Origin: Monarcha castaneiventris obscurior
Lineage: Eukaryota > Chordata > Aves > Passeriformes > Monarchidae
Direction of reading: 5' to 3'
DNA: 64,000 nt
NCBI GenBank assembly: GCA_026261815.1
Contig: JAMPIT010000856.1
Span: 10,524,001 to 10,588,000 of the forward strand
In this document: one piece after another, positions 26,657 to 38,900 of the stretch
Position numbering within the stretch: the stretch's first letter is position 1
Layout: each line of letters opens with the position of its first letter
Program-made: the position numbers and the translations under genes
Notes under the pieces: model-generated
The model's database searches: none
What the model saw: the letters and a program-made list of their open reading frames with translations, nothing else
Told to the model about the DNA's origin: nothing

Positions 26657-26964
26657 TGTTGTTGCTTAATCCCAGACAGGAGCTAAGCCCCAGACAGCCA
26701 CTCACGCACATCCCTGGTGGGATTGGAAGAGTAAAAATGAGAACTCGTGGGTTGAGATAAAGACAGTTTAATAAGTAAAGCAAAACCCTCACACACAACA
26801 AAGCAACCCAAGGCATTCCTTCATCTCCTTGTGCATCCCCAGCCTCCTCACTGGTGGGCTGGGGTGGGCAGCCTTGACTGTGTAATTGCAGCACAAATCC
26901 CAAAACCAGCCCCATACCAGCTTCAGTGAAGAGAAGTAACTCTCCTCCAGCCCAAACCAGCACA
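26657..26964 (-). mobile_element. endogenous retrovirus LTR, solo fragment with internal deletion
   Basis: This matches, from memory, a long terminal repeat seen in many bird genomes, here on the minus strand. Its 5' end is near 26964 (plus-strand CCAAACCAGCACA) and its 3' end near 26657 (plus-strand TGTTGTTGCTTAATCCCAGA). Hallmark blocks are GTTGAGATAAAGACAG at 26751-26766, CCCCATACCAGCTTCAGTGA near 26910 and a CTCACTGGTGGGCTGGGGTG block near 26850. The family's LTR is considerably longer, and the middle portion with the TATA region appears to be missing between the two halves. No retroviral gene lies beside it, so it is a solo or fragmentary LTR. The 114-codon minus-strand open frame across it is an artefact of the repeat. 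I saw no clean target-site duplication. Confidence 0.75.
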
Positions 26965-27626
26965 CAGGTACTCAATGCACAACTTGCAGTGAAACCAATG
27001 TGAGTTACATAAACATATATTTGTGAAAGCCTCCAAATGCTTAGAAAAGGGCTGTTGTTTGTGCTCTTTAAAAAACTAATGGCTCAATAAGAAAGGAATT
27101 ATTTCAATTTTCTCCAGTTAGAAAGTATATTTTTGTTATGGCTGTGATGTAGGATTTATGTAAAAGGGTAGAAAAACTGTAAAAAAAAACATGCTTGAGA
27201 CTACGTAGGATTGTTATACAGGGCTGAGTGTTTCTGAGGGCTGTGGAATTTGAGTCAACCAATTTCTGAGGTGAGGAAACGGAGCAATTGATATGGAATA
27301 GTGTTTTACTTGTACCTATGAACCTTTTAGCCAATCCCATTCCAATAGCTAATGATTTCCAGAGACCCAACTCAATTTAAATTTCTGTTTCCTGTTCTCC
27401 CAAGCTCCCTTCCTTTGACTTGTCAGTTTTTTTATTCCAGTGGGATGTAGCTGTCATGTGAGGTGCTAATTATAGGTAAATTAACTGTTGTTATTACTTA
27501 TTCACCTTAGGCAAGAATGTGCACACAGGCAGTTTGTGTAACCCAGCTCCCAGACAGCTGATGTGAAATTCCAGAGAACTGGTCTGCACCTTGGACAGAC
27601 ACCTGGGATTTCACAAACAAGGATTT
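26965..27626. other. non-coding stretch
   Basis: No repeat or gene is recognised. If the minus-strand exon candidate at 27644-27839 is real, the right-hand end of this stretch is the downstream flank of its transcript. Confidence 0.4.
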
Positions 27627-27632
27627 TTTATT
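27627..27632 (-). terminator. AATAAA poly(A) signal candidate, minus strand
   Basis: The plus strand reads TTTATT here, which is AATAAA on the minus strand. It lies 11 bases after the stop codon of the minus-strand exon candidate. That is unusually close and would leave almost no 3' UTR. AATAAA also occurs often by chance in AT-rich DNA. Confidence 0.2.
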
Positions 27633-27643
27633 CTCTAAGCACT

Positions 27644-27839
27644 TCAGCATCGATAGGAAAGTAGAGTCTGGGATGACTTTGCTCGAGTTGGAATTCGTTT
27701 CCAGTTTTCATTAATAACAGAATGAGCTGCGGAAATGACATCTGAAGGATCCATTGTGTTGCTGGCTGTTGGCCTGGGGATGACTCCTAATGAAATCAAA
27801 GGAAGTATATTCCTGGAATGTCTACTGGAGTGAATGTCC
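27644..27839 (-). CDS. candidate terminal coding exon, minus strand, product unknown
   Basis: Read on the minus strand, a pyrimidine-rich CTTCTTTCTCATTCCAG ends at 27840. An open frame follows to a TGA stop at 27644-27646, about 65 codons if that acceptor is used. A second acceptor-like TTTGATTTCATTAG would start the exon at 27786. The last part of the translation, AHSVINENWKRIPTRAKSSQ followed by TLLSYRC, looks protein-like: mixed composition, no low complexity, and four CpGs kept in an AT-rich setting. A canonical AATAAA lies 11 bases past the stop, at 27627-27632 on the minus strand. I do not recognise the protein. No convincing upstream exon on this strand was found in the window, so it may be the tail of a gene lying to the right, a pseudo-exon, or chance. 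Confidence 0.3.
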
Positions 27840-29683
27840 CTGGAATGAGAAAGAAGTCCAAAAGCTTTAAGTTTTTTTAAAAAGTTTTGTTTAAAAAGCA
27901 TAGGGAAGAAGCCTTCCATAATGAGGGAAGTCAGCATGGGCACACATAATTTTTTTTTTTAAATTTTGACCTTATGTCCAATTCACTTTAGCTTTCCTCT
28001 GTCTTAATGCTAAGCCATATGGCCATACAGCATCTAGAGCAGTGGGGTTGCACCCAGATGTGACTTGAAGTGTACTGTATTTTTAAAAAGTAAAATAAAT
28101 AAATAAATAGCATTAGGCTTAGCATATGAGCATGACCAGAACTCTGAGTTTCCATTTTGCCTGAAGAGAGAGAAGTTGGGGTTACTGTGATCCCTCCATT
28201 TGGCTACAGCTCTTAGTTTAAGCTTTTACATCACCTGAAATTCCACTTGGATATGATTGCACATATATTCTCACCTATCTGCATTCTGATGTGAGAATTA
28301 AGTGCTCTGCTTATGTGGATTTGGGGATATTTATTTACATTTAAAATTTCATGGGTTTGGGTGGATGTTTGTGCATGACCAGAAATGCTCAAGTTGCTTG
28401 ATGAAGGCATAATACGAGATTAGTTAGTATGGAAGTTGTATTGTCTTTTAAGATTCTTTGGGCAATAAAAATCAGCTTCCAGGGAATATCTTGATGCTGA
28501 GTGTAAACAAACAATATGTATACAAATAACTTGGCATCACTTTGCATTGGGAAGGAAGATGTTTAATTTATGATCAGGTTACAGCTACTAATTTAATGCT
28601 CTTAAAACATTTAGAATTAATTCTTTGAAATGTTAAAATACTTGAAGAAATAAGCCTAGAAAGTGACTGTTTTACTAATCCACCATTCTGAATCTCTCTG
28701 AGGCTTCTGCCCTCTTTAGAAATAAGGTGTTATTGGAGCTGGGGGTACTGGCTCAACTAAGGCAAGGATCAATAAGGACAAGAACAGTGTCCAAATGATA
28801 AAAGTTTCCATCTAGCTGCTCCTCTCACCAATTTCCTTACTGCAAGTAGCCTCTTTAAGAGAGGTAACGGTCCAGCAGTGAGCTCCACTATAAACCTGAA
28901 AAAGATGAATGATTCTTGTAATTTCTACCATAAATCTGCTGTGCACAGAAACAGGGTGGAATCCAAGCTCCGTTTTAATGATGACCAAAGAGGGAATCTG
29001 CAGGAGTGCCACATGTTTGGGGTTTGCTGTGCTGACAGAGGGCCTATGGCCTGAATAAGAGGAAAGCCACAAACATCACTCTTGGAATATACTGAAAAAT
29101 ACAGGAGTTATAAAGAAGCACTGGGGGAGAGAAATAGGAGTGAGTGCTCCAGAGCTAGAAAAAAACCCCTTTGCTAAGCACATGGGTTTACTGGAAAGGT
29201 GACTGGTACAAGATACATTCGCTGAGTTGATGAAGTTGGGACTTAGATGAGTTTAAAATCAGGATTATGGAGTTTTAGCAGAGCTCTTGAGGCCTAAACA
29301 AATTTTCTAAAAATACAACACAAGTTATTGCATGAAAGACATTTGAAGCTTTCTATTCTAAAAGTGAGAAATGTTACCCTTTCCTCTGTTTGTGTGAGAA
29401 AAGAAAGAACATTAACTAATTGGTATGCAAATAGGGATTGATCCTGACCCAGTTCTTCGCTGTCATTTGTCATCCTCTCAGACAGTCGAGCCATTATTCC
29501 AGTTCACAGAGCTAATATTTACACAACCTGGGATGACAGCAGGAGGAAAGTTCATGAATGAGCTCTTGCCCTCCCCCACCCCTTGCATTTGAATTAAATG
29601 CCTCTTTGCACTACCCCACCTCTGCTTCCTAAACTTTTCCTGTGGGACTTTCTCCCTGCTTATGGCCAGCAGGACACATGATT
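27840..29683. other. non-coding stretch
   Basis: No gene or interspersed repeat is recognised. It includes an (AAAT)n run at 28092-28109 and otherwise ordinary AT-rich sequence with short chance open frames. Confidence 0.45.
28092..28109. repeat. (AAAT)n microsatellite, short
   Basis: About four and a half AAAT units in a row. It is too short to be notable beyond marking local slippage. Confidence 0.7.
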
Positions 29684-29820
29684 TCATAGAATCATAGACT
29701 GACTGGATTATTTGGGTTGGAAGGGACCTTAAATCTCATCTTGTTCCAACCCCCTGCCATGGCAGGGACACATTCCACTATCCCAGGTTGCTCCAAGCCC
29801 CATCCAAGCTGGCCTTTGAT
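29684..29820 (-). mobile_element. CR1 LINE, 3'-end fragment
   Basis: Minus orientation, with the tail at the left (TCATAGAATCATAGACTGAC), then TTTGGGTTGGAAGGGACCTT, the CCAACCCCCTGCCATGGCAG block, the TATCCCAGGTTGCTCCAAGC block and a GGCCTTTGAT end. The well-preserved tail octamers and blocks suggest a younger copy than the one at 7021. It is only about 137 bp and has no coding remnant. Confidence 0.9.
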
Positions 29821-32800
29821 ATGGACTCAGCATATCCTAAAAACATACTGAGCATTCCAGCTACAGCAAAGCAGCTTTCCAGGGAATAGTAATTGCCACA
29901 AAGTGCTGGTGTCTGGTGTGTTACAGAGCAGCACAGCTGAGGACACGGGATTTGGTTTCATCCTCTGAGAAGATAAGATTTCAGAGACCCAGATATCAGG
30001 GAGAAGACGATTTATGCTGTATGAGCTTCATTACTTAATAATGTCCTAATTGTTCTGATCACTCCCTCAGAGCGTCCCTAGCAGTATGAAGGTACCTCAG
30101 TGCCAAAAGAAAGGTGACAGCTTTTTTTTTTTTTTGAGTCCTGCCAAAGGATATTTTAGCGGGCATTGCAATGAAGGATGCTACATGGACAGAACCAACT
30201 CAGTCTTGGATGTGAGCATTCTGCAATCTGCATGCTGGGAGCAGGGAGGCATTTTGCCTTCTCCTCCTGAGAGGTGAATCCCCTCGGTGCTGGCTGTGTG
30301 TGCTGAGCTCTGGGCACGGGGCTGAACTGCAGCAGGAGCGCTGCAGCAGCTCTGCAAAGCACAGAGAGCCGGAGATGCCTGAGCACAGCTCGCCTGAAGA
30401 ACTGCCTGCTCTGAACATATGCAATTCTAAATATGAAATATTTGTGTCTCACCTTTTTTTTTTCCCAGCATGTTAAGAAGGAGGCTTTGTTGATTGATTT
30501 CAGTGCTATATTCCTGTGGCATATGCCATGACATTGTTCCACAGATGCTATCACCAGCAGCATGGTACAAAAATACTCATTTTCAAAGCTCTGTGACTGC
30601 TCACAAGAAGCCCGAACCTCTCATAACTATTCAAAGAGATCTGTAGAGGAAAACCATACTCTTATGCTATATTTGGAAGAAGTCAGCATGTGCAGCTCCA
30701 CATTCATTTCAACTTGTAGTAATTTGCTGCAGCAGCTCCTCCTGCTGTGGCTGCCTCTGGACAGTGTTGGTGAATTGTTGTGCAGGTTTGTGCAGTGATG
30801 GCACAGCATCACCTTGTCTTGTGCTGCAGCACAGTCTTCCAACAGGACAAGCTCTAGAAGTACTTCCTGCCTTCTCTTTGTTCCATGTGTGCACACACAT
30901 GCACTGCAGGACACCTTGCAGTTTCTCTGTGGTTTGTATTTTACGCACTGTAGCCGTTCCTGTTGGGCATCTTAAGGCATTTTTAACAGCAGCTTGTGAA
31001 AGAATGAAACATGAAGACAACAACCATATTTGTAGCAACAAATCTGTGCACAGCAACCCAGTACATAATATTCAAATAAAGAGCAAAATTTTCTGTAGTG
31101 ATATTCAAAACTAGAGGAGTTGTTGCTTTTTCTGTGCTGTGTTGAAGTGGCAGAGGGGAAATGGTGATGAAGATAAGGATAAAGACTGGTGGCTGTGTGG
31201 CATTCCTGATGCACTGCTCGAGGGCTGATAACAGGCTTGGGTTCAGAATTAGTAAAGAGAGTCTATAAATCAGGCAAGTACTTGGAAATTCTGATCTTAT
31301 ATGTTTGGTCTCTGGGATTTATTTTTGTTTGTTTGGTTTTTATTGATTTACACACAGCTAATGGCTTGCTGGAATTTACTCTTAGTCTGATGTGGGATGT
31401 AGGGATATTGTGTAAGGGAGATACCTCCTCCTTTCAAATCCCAGAGTTGCTGGAGGTTAAAACCTTGTAAAAAATGTGCAACAAAGAAGAGTTAGGAACA
31501 AATGGCCCTCTATTTTCTGATCTCGGTCACCTGACATAGATCCAGGTTATAAAAACTGAATGTCTCCTGTCACATGGGTAGGTTATTATCCACGGACAGG
31601 AATGTTTGCTGTCACTGTCTGACCTGTGATTTCCTTTTCCAAATTTCAATTATTTTGCCTTAGCAAATGAAGTGTTTAGACTGAACAAATGTATTTCTAT
31701 TGTGTAGTCTACATACTAATTCTGTGAATAAGCAAGAGACAACATCCACGTTTGGAAATCTTATCTCCATTCTTTTTGCCTTTGGTTGTTACATGCATTC
31801 TTAAAAAATACACCTTTTTTGTCTTCCTCTTTTCACTTCTGAGTCCTCTTGCAGTTCCAAAAAGGAAAGTACTTAGATGTGAGCTGGTTTTCTCTGCTGC
31901 TTTCAGATATTATTTTAAAGTAAACATCAACACCTCATCAGAACAGAGATTCATTACATTCCTGCTAAAGGAAATGGGATTCAAGGATATACTAAAATTT
32001 GAGAACTTGATTACGTTTGCTCAGACATAACTTTAGTAAGCACCATCCATCCTTGAGTAGGACAAAAGGGTTATATAATTGAACACAGTGAATTATAGTT
32101 TTCAACAGTTTCTGAAACTGCGTGCAGACCTACATTCCTTGGAACTTCAGTGAAACAGGGGCATCTGATTCCCTAAATTCCCTTTGAAACCTGTGCTAGT
32201 GTGGTTGAGGGGCAACATACACCATCAGATGAATCAAGGATGCAAAGGCATCCTCAGCTGTGTCATTCTTGGGCTAGGAGGTGATTAGTTTTACAGCCAT
32301 TTCTTATGCCAGCTTGGGGAGTGCAGCATTATTCATTGCAGTGTTGTGCACACTGCAGTCCCAGAAAAAGCCCTCGTAATTCCTGGGTCTGCCTGTGAGC
32401 ACCTAAATCAGCATTCCTGCTGAAGTTGTGCTCATTGATTGCAAAATGTTGTGTGCAAGAATATCAGAACACAAAGTCCCACTCCTCGATCCAAGCAGGG
32501 GGAAGTGGCCTTTAGGTAAGGAAGGGTGAGATGGATCACTGCTGATTTTGAGAGCATCACCTCAGAGGGGAACAGCTCATCACGGAGTCACTGCTGTTGT
32601 GGGAACATGACAATGGATGTTTGTCAGTCCTGGGATTGGGGTAAATACCACAGCAGCAGTATCAGCCCACTGCATGCCCCAGTAGATTGGAAACTGCTGT
32701 TGGTAGTACCTCAGTGGCTGTGATGGTGAGGTACAAGAAGTTTGCTTGGTCACGGGGTGGCAGAAATATGAAAATGTGTGCATTGATCATGGGGTGTTCT

Positions 32801-33897
32801 GTCACCCAACCTGCCAGTGATCAGCACTACCTATGATTTTCACAGCTTTTGTCAGTCTGAAGTCACATTATATGTTATATTATGTTTTAACATAGTTTTC
32901 CAGAAGTAATAGAATCATGGAGAAGAAACGATAGCATGTGTCACATAAACCTGGATGTAAGAGGCACAATACTGCAGTAATGGGACATCCAGCCTGCTGG
33001 GATACCTTTGTAAATGGAAATTGATTTTCTCCAGGATTCTTTACCGGGTGAAATAAATTAAATATGCATTTAGTTTTACCAGTTTAAAAAATGTCTTTGT
33101 TAAAATAAGAACAGCTATACAGAAACATGTTCCAATAAATTAAAGTAAGATAAATTATACCCAGCAGCTTGTTGAATACCTCAACTTACGAGGTTTTTTA
33201 AATCTGAAGACTACAGCAGAGGCCTCCCAGGAAGAAAAAGCCAATGGAGATCTCTGAAACACTTTGACTAGTTACAGATAATTTTAGCTTTGATGATGTA
33301 ACCGTGTGTCTAGGCTCTATTTTCCTCTTTCACTTCATGCTTTTAATTTGATAAGATTCTTCTTGTGAATATTTGAGGTGGAGTCAGTTTGGTTTAGGTC
33401 AATAGGCCAAGTATGACCTTAGAAATAAGACAGCCAACCTCCAAAAGCTCCACAATTTCTACTCAGACACTTAATAGGTTTTTAGGACACAAATGAAACT
33501 GTTGTAGTCATTTTGCTGGTATAATTTACTACATTAATGATCAAAAAAATGAAAAAAACAGAGTAAAAATGTTAATTTCAAGCACCATTACAGAAATACA
33601 ATACAATAGAATAAAAAAAAAAATCAGATAAATGTTCATTTGCTGTAAACTGACGGTTGTTAAGAGCCCATTGCCCTAAAGCAAGCCGTGTTTGGAGCAG
33701 CAGCAGACCGAGGTCACTGTCATTTGTGAAATGCAGATTACTTATTGGGGATTTTTGTTAATGTTTTAATAGAAAAAGGGGGTGATTAAAATACTGTTTC
33801 TTCAATAATAAAGAGTCATCGTTGTTCTGGTGATGGTGTTAATTCTTTGCTGCCTGTTGCTGGAGAGGCTCAGGCACTCATGAACAGCCATCCCAGC
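29821..33897. other. non-coding stretch
   Basis: No gene is recognised. There is a 14-base T run at 30122-30135 and a moderately GC-rich patch at about 30230-30400 with overlapping open frames on the minus strand (up to 135 codons). Those frames lack splice sites or recognisable sequence, so I treat them as chance. Confidence 0.45.
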
Positions 33898-34244
33898 CTG
33901 AGGTCTCGGTGTCTCCTGCATCCCAGCCCTGCTCCTGGCCTCCAGCCACTTGTTCATGATGGGGCTGATGGAGCTGCCCCTCTGTGCCCTGCCAGTGTGG
34001 GCAAACAGGATCTGAGCTCGTGTCTCCTGCATCCCAGCCCTGCTCCTGGCCTCCAGCCACTTGTTCATGATGGGGCTGATGGAGCTGCCCCTCTGTGCCC
34101 TGCCAGTGTGGGCAAACAGGATCTGAGGTCTCAGTGTCTCCTGCATCCCAGCCCTGCTCCTGGCCTCCAGCCACTTGTTCATGATGGGGCTGATGGAGCT
34201 GCCCCTCTGTGCCCTGCCAGTGTGGGCAAACAGGATCTGAGCTC
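33898..34244. repeat. three-copy 107-bp minisatellite, identical units
   Basis: A 107-base core occurs three times, at 33910-34016, 34021-34127 and 34135-34241. I find no difference between the three cores by eye. They are joined by a 4-base and a 7-base linker, giving start-to-start periods of 111 and 114 bases. Both are multiples of three, so one plus-strand frame and two minus-strand frames run open through the whole array (up to 151 codons on the minus strand). The minus-strand unit translates as QILFAHTGRAQRG followed by SSISPIMNKWLEARSRAG, which I do not recognise. GC content is well above the surroundings. Identity this high implies very recent duplication or gene conversion. I do not call a gene, because the open frames follow from repeating a stop-free unit. 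Confidence 0.93.
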
Positions 34245-35908
34245 TGCTGAAGGGCACCAGTAAGCCCTACCATGGCCATGACTGGCTCTCTGCCTATTTG
34301 CTCTCCATCTCAAGAGGAAGAATCACATAATCTGCTTTACTTGCTGCTGGTTCAAAAGTCATGGCATCATTTAACTATCACAGTAACATGTTTCCCCAGG
34401 ATTGAGACTGAATTGCAATCCCTGACAAAGTTCACACTTATAAAAATACTTACGGTGCTCAACTTACAGTTCCTTCAGTAGCTGCTTCTCTCTGATGAAA
34501 ATAATGTGTAAGGTGGAAAGTAAGAGATACCAAATATAAGGGGTGTTCAGGTTTAAAACTGAGCAGCATTAGCTGTAATGTGGCTCCTTTGAGAAGATTT
34601 CGGTCTCTGCAGCATCAGTCAATGCAAAACAGGTTTCACAGCTGTTCCTTTGGTGGGAACTGGGAGGCACCTTAACTGTTCACATTTGTTTAAAAGCTCA
34701 GGGATGACAAGGCTGCTCAGGTTGAAGTTGTTGTGCATGTAGACATCTCAGTCTGGATCTGAGTCTTGTTAATCATTTGGTTTGCATTACTTATAAATAT
34801 TTAAAACCAATCAGAATTTTTTTGAAAACTAGTTGTTGAGTACTGAAGGTATAGTAGGAGAGATTTAATTTGGGGTAAATATATATTTTTAAATAAAATA
34901 ACTTCTCCAGTGCTCTCTTGCATGCAAAACAGACCTAGTGACACTTCTGAAATCCTTCATGCATTCTGACATTTTTACATTTTCAGCCAGAGAAGCATGC
35001 AGTACACAGCAGAAGTGATTGTATTAGCTTCTTACTTTCTGCACTGCCTATTGTATTAAATAATGGCTTAGAAAAATAAAATAAATCCAGTTCATGCATA
35101 AAGATGAATGGAGTAGAATAATCATTATGTGCATAAGTTCAGCCCCTGAGTGTGGTACATTCTGGGAGAAGCCGGGCCCATGCTCAGTGAGTGCCTGTTC
35201 CCATCCTACTGAACACGAGGGGGATTTGTTTATTTATTAGTGGTGTTTGTCCCAGTCCTGTCTGTGGAGGTGTGGACACAGGAATCTCTTGCTGAGGGAT
35301 TCAGGTGAGCTCAGCTGCTCTTCCTGCGAGATTCTCACAGCAGAGGTTGTGCAGAAACTCCTCTCTCACTATGAATTAGAGCCAAAGATTTGCTTCCTCC
35401 CTTCTCCTTGGACCTCAACTCGGCAAACACTCAGCGCTTTGCACCTCCTTGTGTAAACCCCTGGCACAGCAGGACAGCCCCATCCCTGGGGAGCACCTGG
35501 ACTCCTGTCAGCGAGGAATACACTTGTCTCAAACTCTTTTTAATGCCACACTGAGCACACTTTGTTCTACAGATTGTAGGGGTCTGTGAGCCCATACCCG
35601 TGCTGGGAGCAGCACACTTGGAGGTGGTGATCTGCCCAGGCATCAGGAGCTGCCTGTGCTGGGAAACATCGGGTGTGAGAGCAAGTTGTTCTCAGAACTA
35701 AAGGGTATGACACATAATTCTGCATCCTGTTCATTTTTATAGGTGTTTTTGCTGTAAATAGGCAGCAAGATTAAATGCTCTAATTTCTGTGGTGCACTTG
35801 GAATGCAGGCAGGGCTATTCCACAGCTTCATGAATAGGGAAACTCCCAGAAAAGAGCAGTGACTTGGGTCTACAAACCTCTCCACTTCCAGTGCTGTGAA
35901 AAGCATAG

Positions 35909-35955
35909 GAATGGAACAGAACGGCATAGAATAGTATAGAAAAGATAAGAATAGA
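35909..35955. repeat. degenerate (GAATA/GAACA)n simple repeat
   Basis: An imperfect pentamer array with units such as GGAAT, GGAAC, AGAAC, TAGAA and TAGTA. Pentamers of this kind are common in bird genomes. It is degenerate, so old. Confidence 0.5.
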
Positions 35956-38900
35956 AGCAAAGCCTTTGATTTCTTACCTGTTCAAATCCATTTTAACTTC
36001 TGAGAATGCATTTCCTCTTTAAATGGCAAGAAAAAAATAGCCCAGAGAAGCACATGGAAACCTTAGGAAGGATTTAAAGTATTCCATCTGTGAAACTCTT
36101 TATGATTAAAGTATTGACACGCAATCAATAAACCTATGAAATTTCACCAAAGACAACTCTGCAGTGGTTGCAAAATTTTGTGGGATAATTAATATTGGAA
36201 TAGTATGAACTAAATTAAGCATAGTATTAACAATACATGCATAGAATTTGAAATATTTTTTGGCAGAATCATAAGAAAATACACTTAAGAGAGATGGACA
36301 TTCTGCTTTCTCCTGGTTCTCACATAAGTTTGAGCTTTCCAAATTCTTTGGGCATTCTTCCAGCAAAGAAAGCCCAAACAGCTCTTTCTTTTACAGGAGT
36401 CGCTGCTGTCAGGGACTGAGCCATAAAGACAAACCCAGATTTGTGATTAAATGAATGGAACTGGAAGGGTCCAATATTATTCCAGAACTGTATTTTGCTG
36501 CAGGTGCATGTATATTTGTTGTAAAATAGCTTGAAGTAAGTAGTGTTTAAGCCCATTACGATTTCATTGAGGGATTGTTTCAGTGTTTAATATACGAAAT
36601 TGTTTATAGATTTGCATATGTTTCCACACAGAATCTCTTTTAAAATACGATGAAGCAAAAAAGTAGGGGTTTTTTTTTATATAATGGGTTCATATTGCAG
36701 TAGATCTGAGATGATATGCTTATTTATCTTCTTCTGTGTGAGATCAAAGCTTTTTTTGTGAAATATATCAGTGAGACAGAAAATAAGAATAGCACAGCAA
36801 TAATGGAAGAATGTCTGATCCCCACTATCATAATCTGGACCCCCAAAGAAATCCTCACCTCATGAAACTGCAGCTTTAAAAAGAAGCAGTGTTATTTATG
36901 ATGCTCACAAACAAGCCCACTGGAAGTCAGGGAGCAGCCAAGGTAATATCAGTAGCTCACAGGGTAGATATTAGCCAGAGCTGTATTTAAAATTATTTCT
37001 AATTGGAGTGTGATTCTGCATATTTTGTACTCCCATGCAAATGCAGTGTGCAGATAAGGCTCTTAAAAAGAGATGTTCAGAGCAGCAGACACTTGGAAAA
37101 CACAGAGTGTGAAATCCAGGAGCAGTTGGTTGATAATTTTCTGTATTTTATATGGTTTTTATTGACCCAAAATGATCTGGTCCTTTATGAGAGAAGACAC
37201 AACCTCACTAGCATTCCCTACCGTGTGTGAGACCCACTCTATGCGGACTGCTGGGTTTTGAGAATTAACAAATGAGCTAAATGAATGCAATAAAAATAAA
37301 TCAGGGATGGTGCATTGCAAAATGGGCTTTGTTCATTTATTTCTGACATGAATGGTTTAGTTTTAATTATTTATAATCCTTCACAGTGCATTGTTAAATG
37401 TGCTGCAACATATTTCGTAGAAGTAATGAAGTTTTTGAAGTAGCAGAGCACAGTGCAGCTCTCACACCAGCTGGGTACGGTGGGGATTGACCACTGTAGG
37501 TGCTGTTTGCTCCCGTTTCCTTGTGGTGTGGAACAACTGCACTCACAGACTCCGTGATCTGGACATTTGGGGTCTCTTGGTGCTGTCAGATGGAAGTGAC
37601 ACAGCTGCAGATCAGAGCCGAGCACCTCGAGCTGGGCACTGTACAAGTGTTCTGCTTAGGAGAGCAAAGCTGCTGCTCATCCTCCTGGCCAAAGCTGGGA
37701 GCTGTGTGAGTGGCTGAATAAATCTGTCACACATGCAGATGGCACAGAACAAGTAACACCAAGGCAGCTGGGGGAGCTGCACTGCTGTTCCTGGGGAAGT
37801 TAAACAGGGACAGCGAAGGCTGCGAGTGACTGAGCACATACAGGAACGAGAAGTTTGAAACTGCAACGTGTGCACATTCTCTGCTTCCACATTTTCACAT
37901 CATTGCCTGCTCTCTCAAGTTGGCACTGGCAAACAAATGAGGACCTGGGTTTGGAGGCAAAGATTTCTTAAATGACCACAGACCTCTTTATATAATTTTG
38001 CATGGGAACTAAGGAATGGAATGCAAGAACAAGGAAAAGAGCTGGGAACTTGGGGAGGAGGAAAAAAAATTTCAAAAAGAACCAAGTGTGATAATTTAAT
38101 CTACTGTAGATACAAAAGAAATTAGCTGAAGTATATTTTAATCCATCTTTCAATTTGTAAAGAGCCTTGAAGTTCACTTTTGGTTTCAACTCTGCTAGCT
38201 CCTGTGAGTTTGTAAACTCTAAAAACATTCCAGTCGAATTTTCTGCATTTTAATTTTAGTACTCTCAGTCTAGTTGAAGTCATTAACTACCTGAATAAAA
38301 AGGTGATGTATGAGATAACCCTTTCTGCATCCGTGTGGAGGTAATGGAAGATATCTGTTATGGGGGGTGGGAATTGATGAAACTTGCTGGAGGCAGTGAA
38401 AACAGTCACAGAAACTCACCATGGAAAGAATCTTTTTACCTTTCATGTGAAAACCCCACCTGAAACCCTCTCCTTTGCTCTGTGTCATTGCATTGATAAT
38501 AATCTGGCTAATGTCTTACCCTTGATGGGATGAAAGGCTGGATTTCACTGCTGTTTATGACATATATTTCACACTATTGATGGATTCAGCACTGGAAATA
38601 ATGCAGAGAAATTAGAGTCTTCTTTTTCCCACTTTATGATAGCAAATGTATCAATACAAACGTGGAGATGCTATGCAAAAGCAATCAAATTTAGTCTGGC
38701 TTTATATGTATGTAAATGTTTTATTTCTCTATAGTACTTGTAGCCCTTTGCTGCAGCAATCATATTAATCTCTGATGACTTTGGGGAAGACCAGAAATGT
38801 TAATGAATAGCACAGCCTGTATGAGTTCTAGGATCTTAGAATTTATGGAATATGCTTTGAAGTCTACTTTATTCTAATGTCTTTCTCATGAAGCCCCTTT

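Noticed and set aside
26631..26975. 114-codon minus-strand frame
   Set aside because: Lies across the LTR fragment and is a repeat artefact.
33802..34257. 151-codon minus-strand open frame across the tandem array
   Set aside because: Openness follows from repeating a stop-free unit at a multiple-of-three period. No start or splice context was found.
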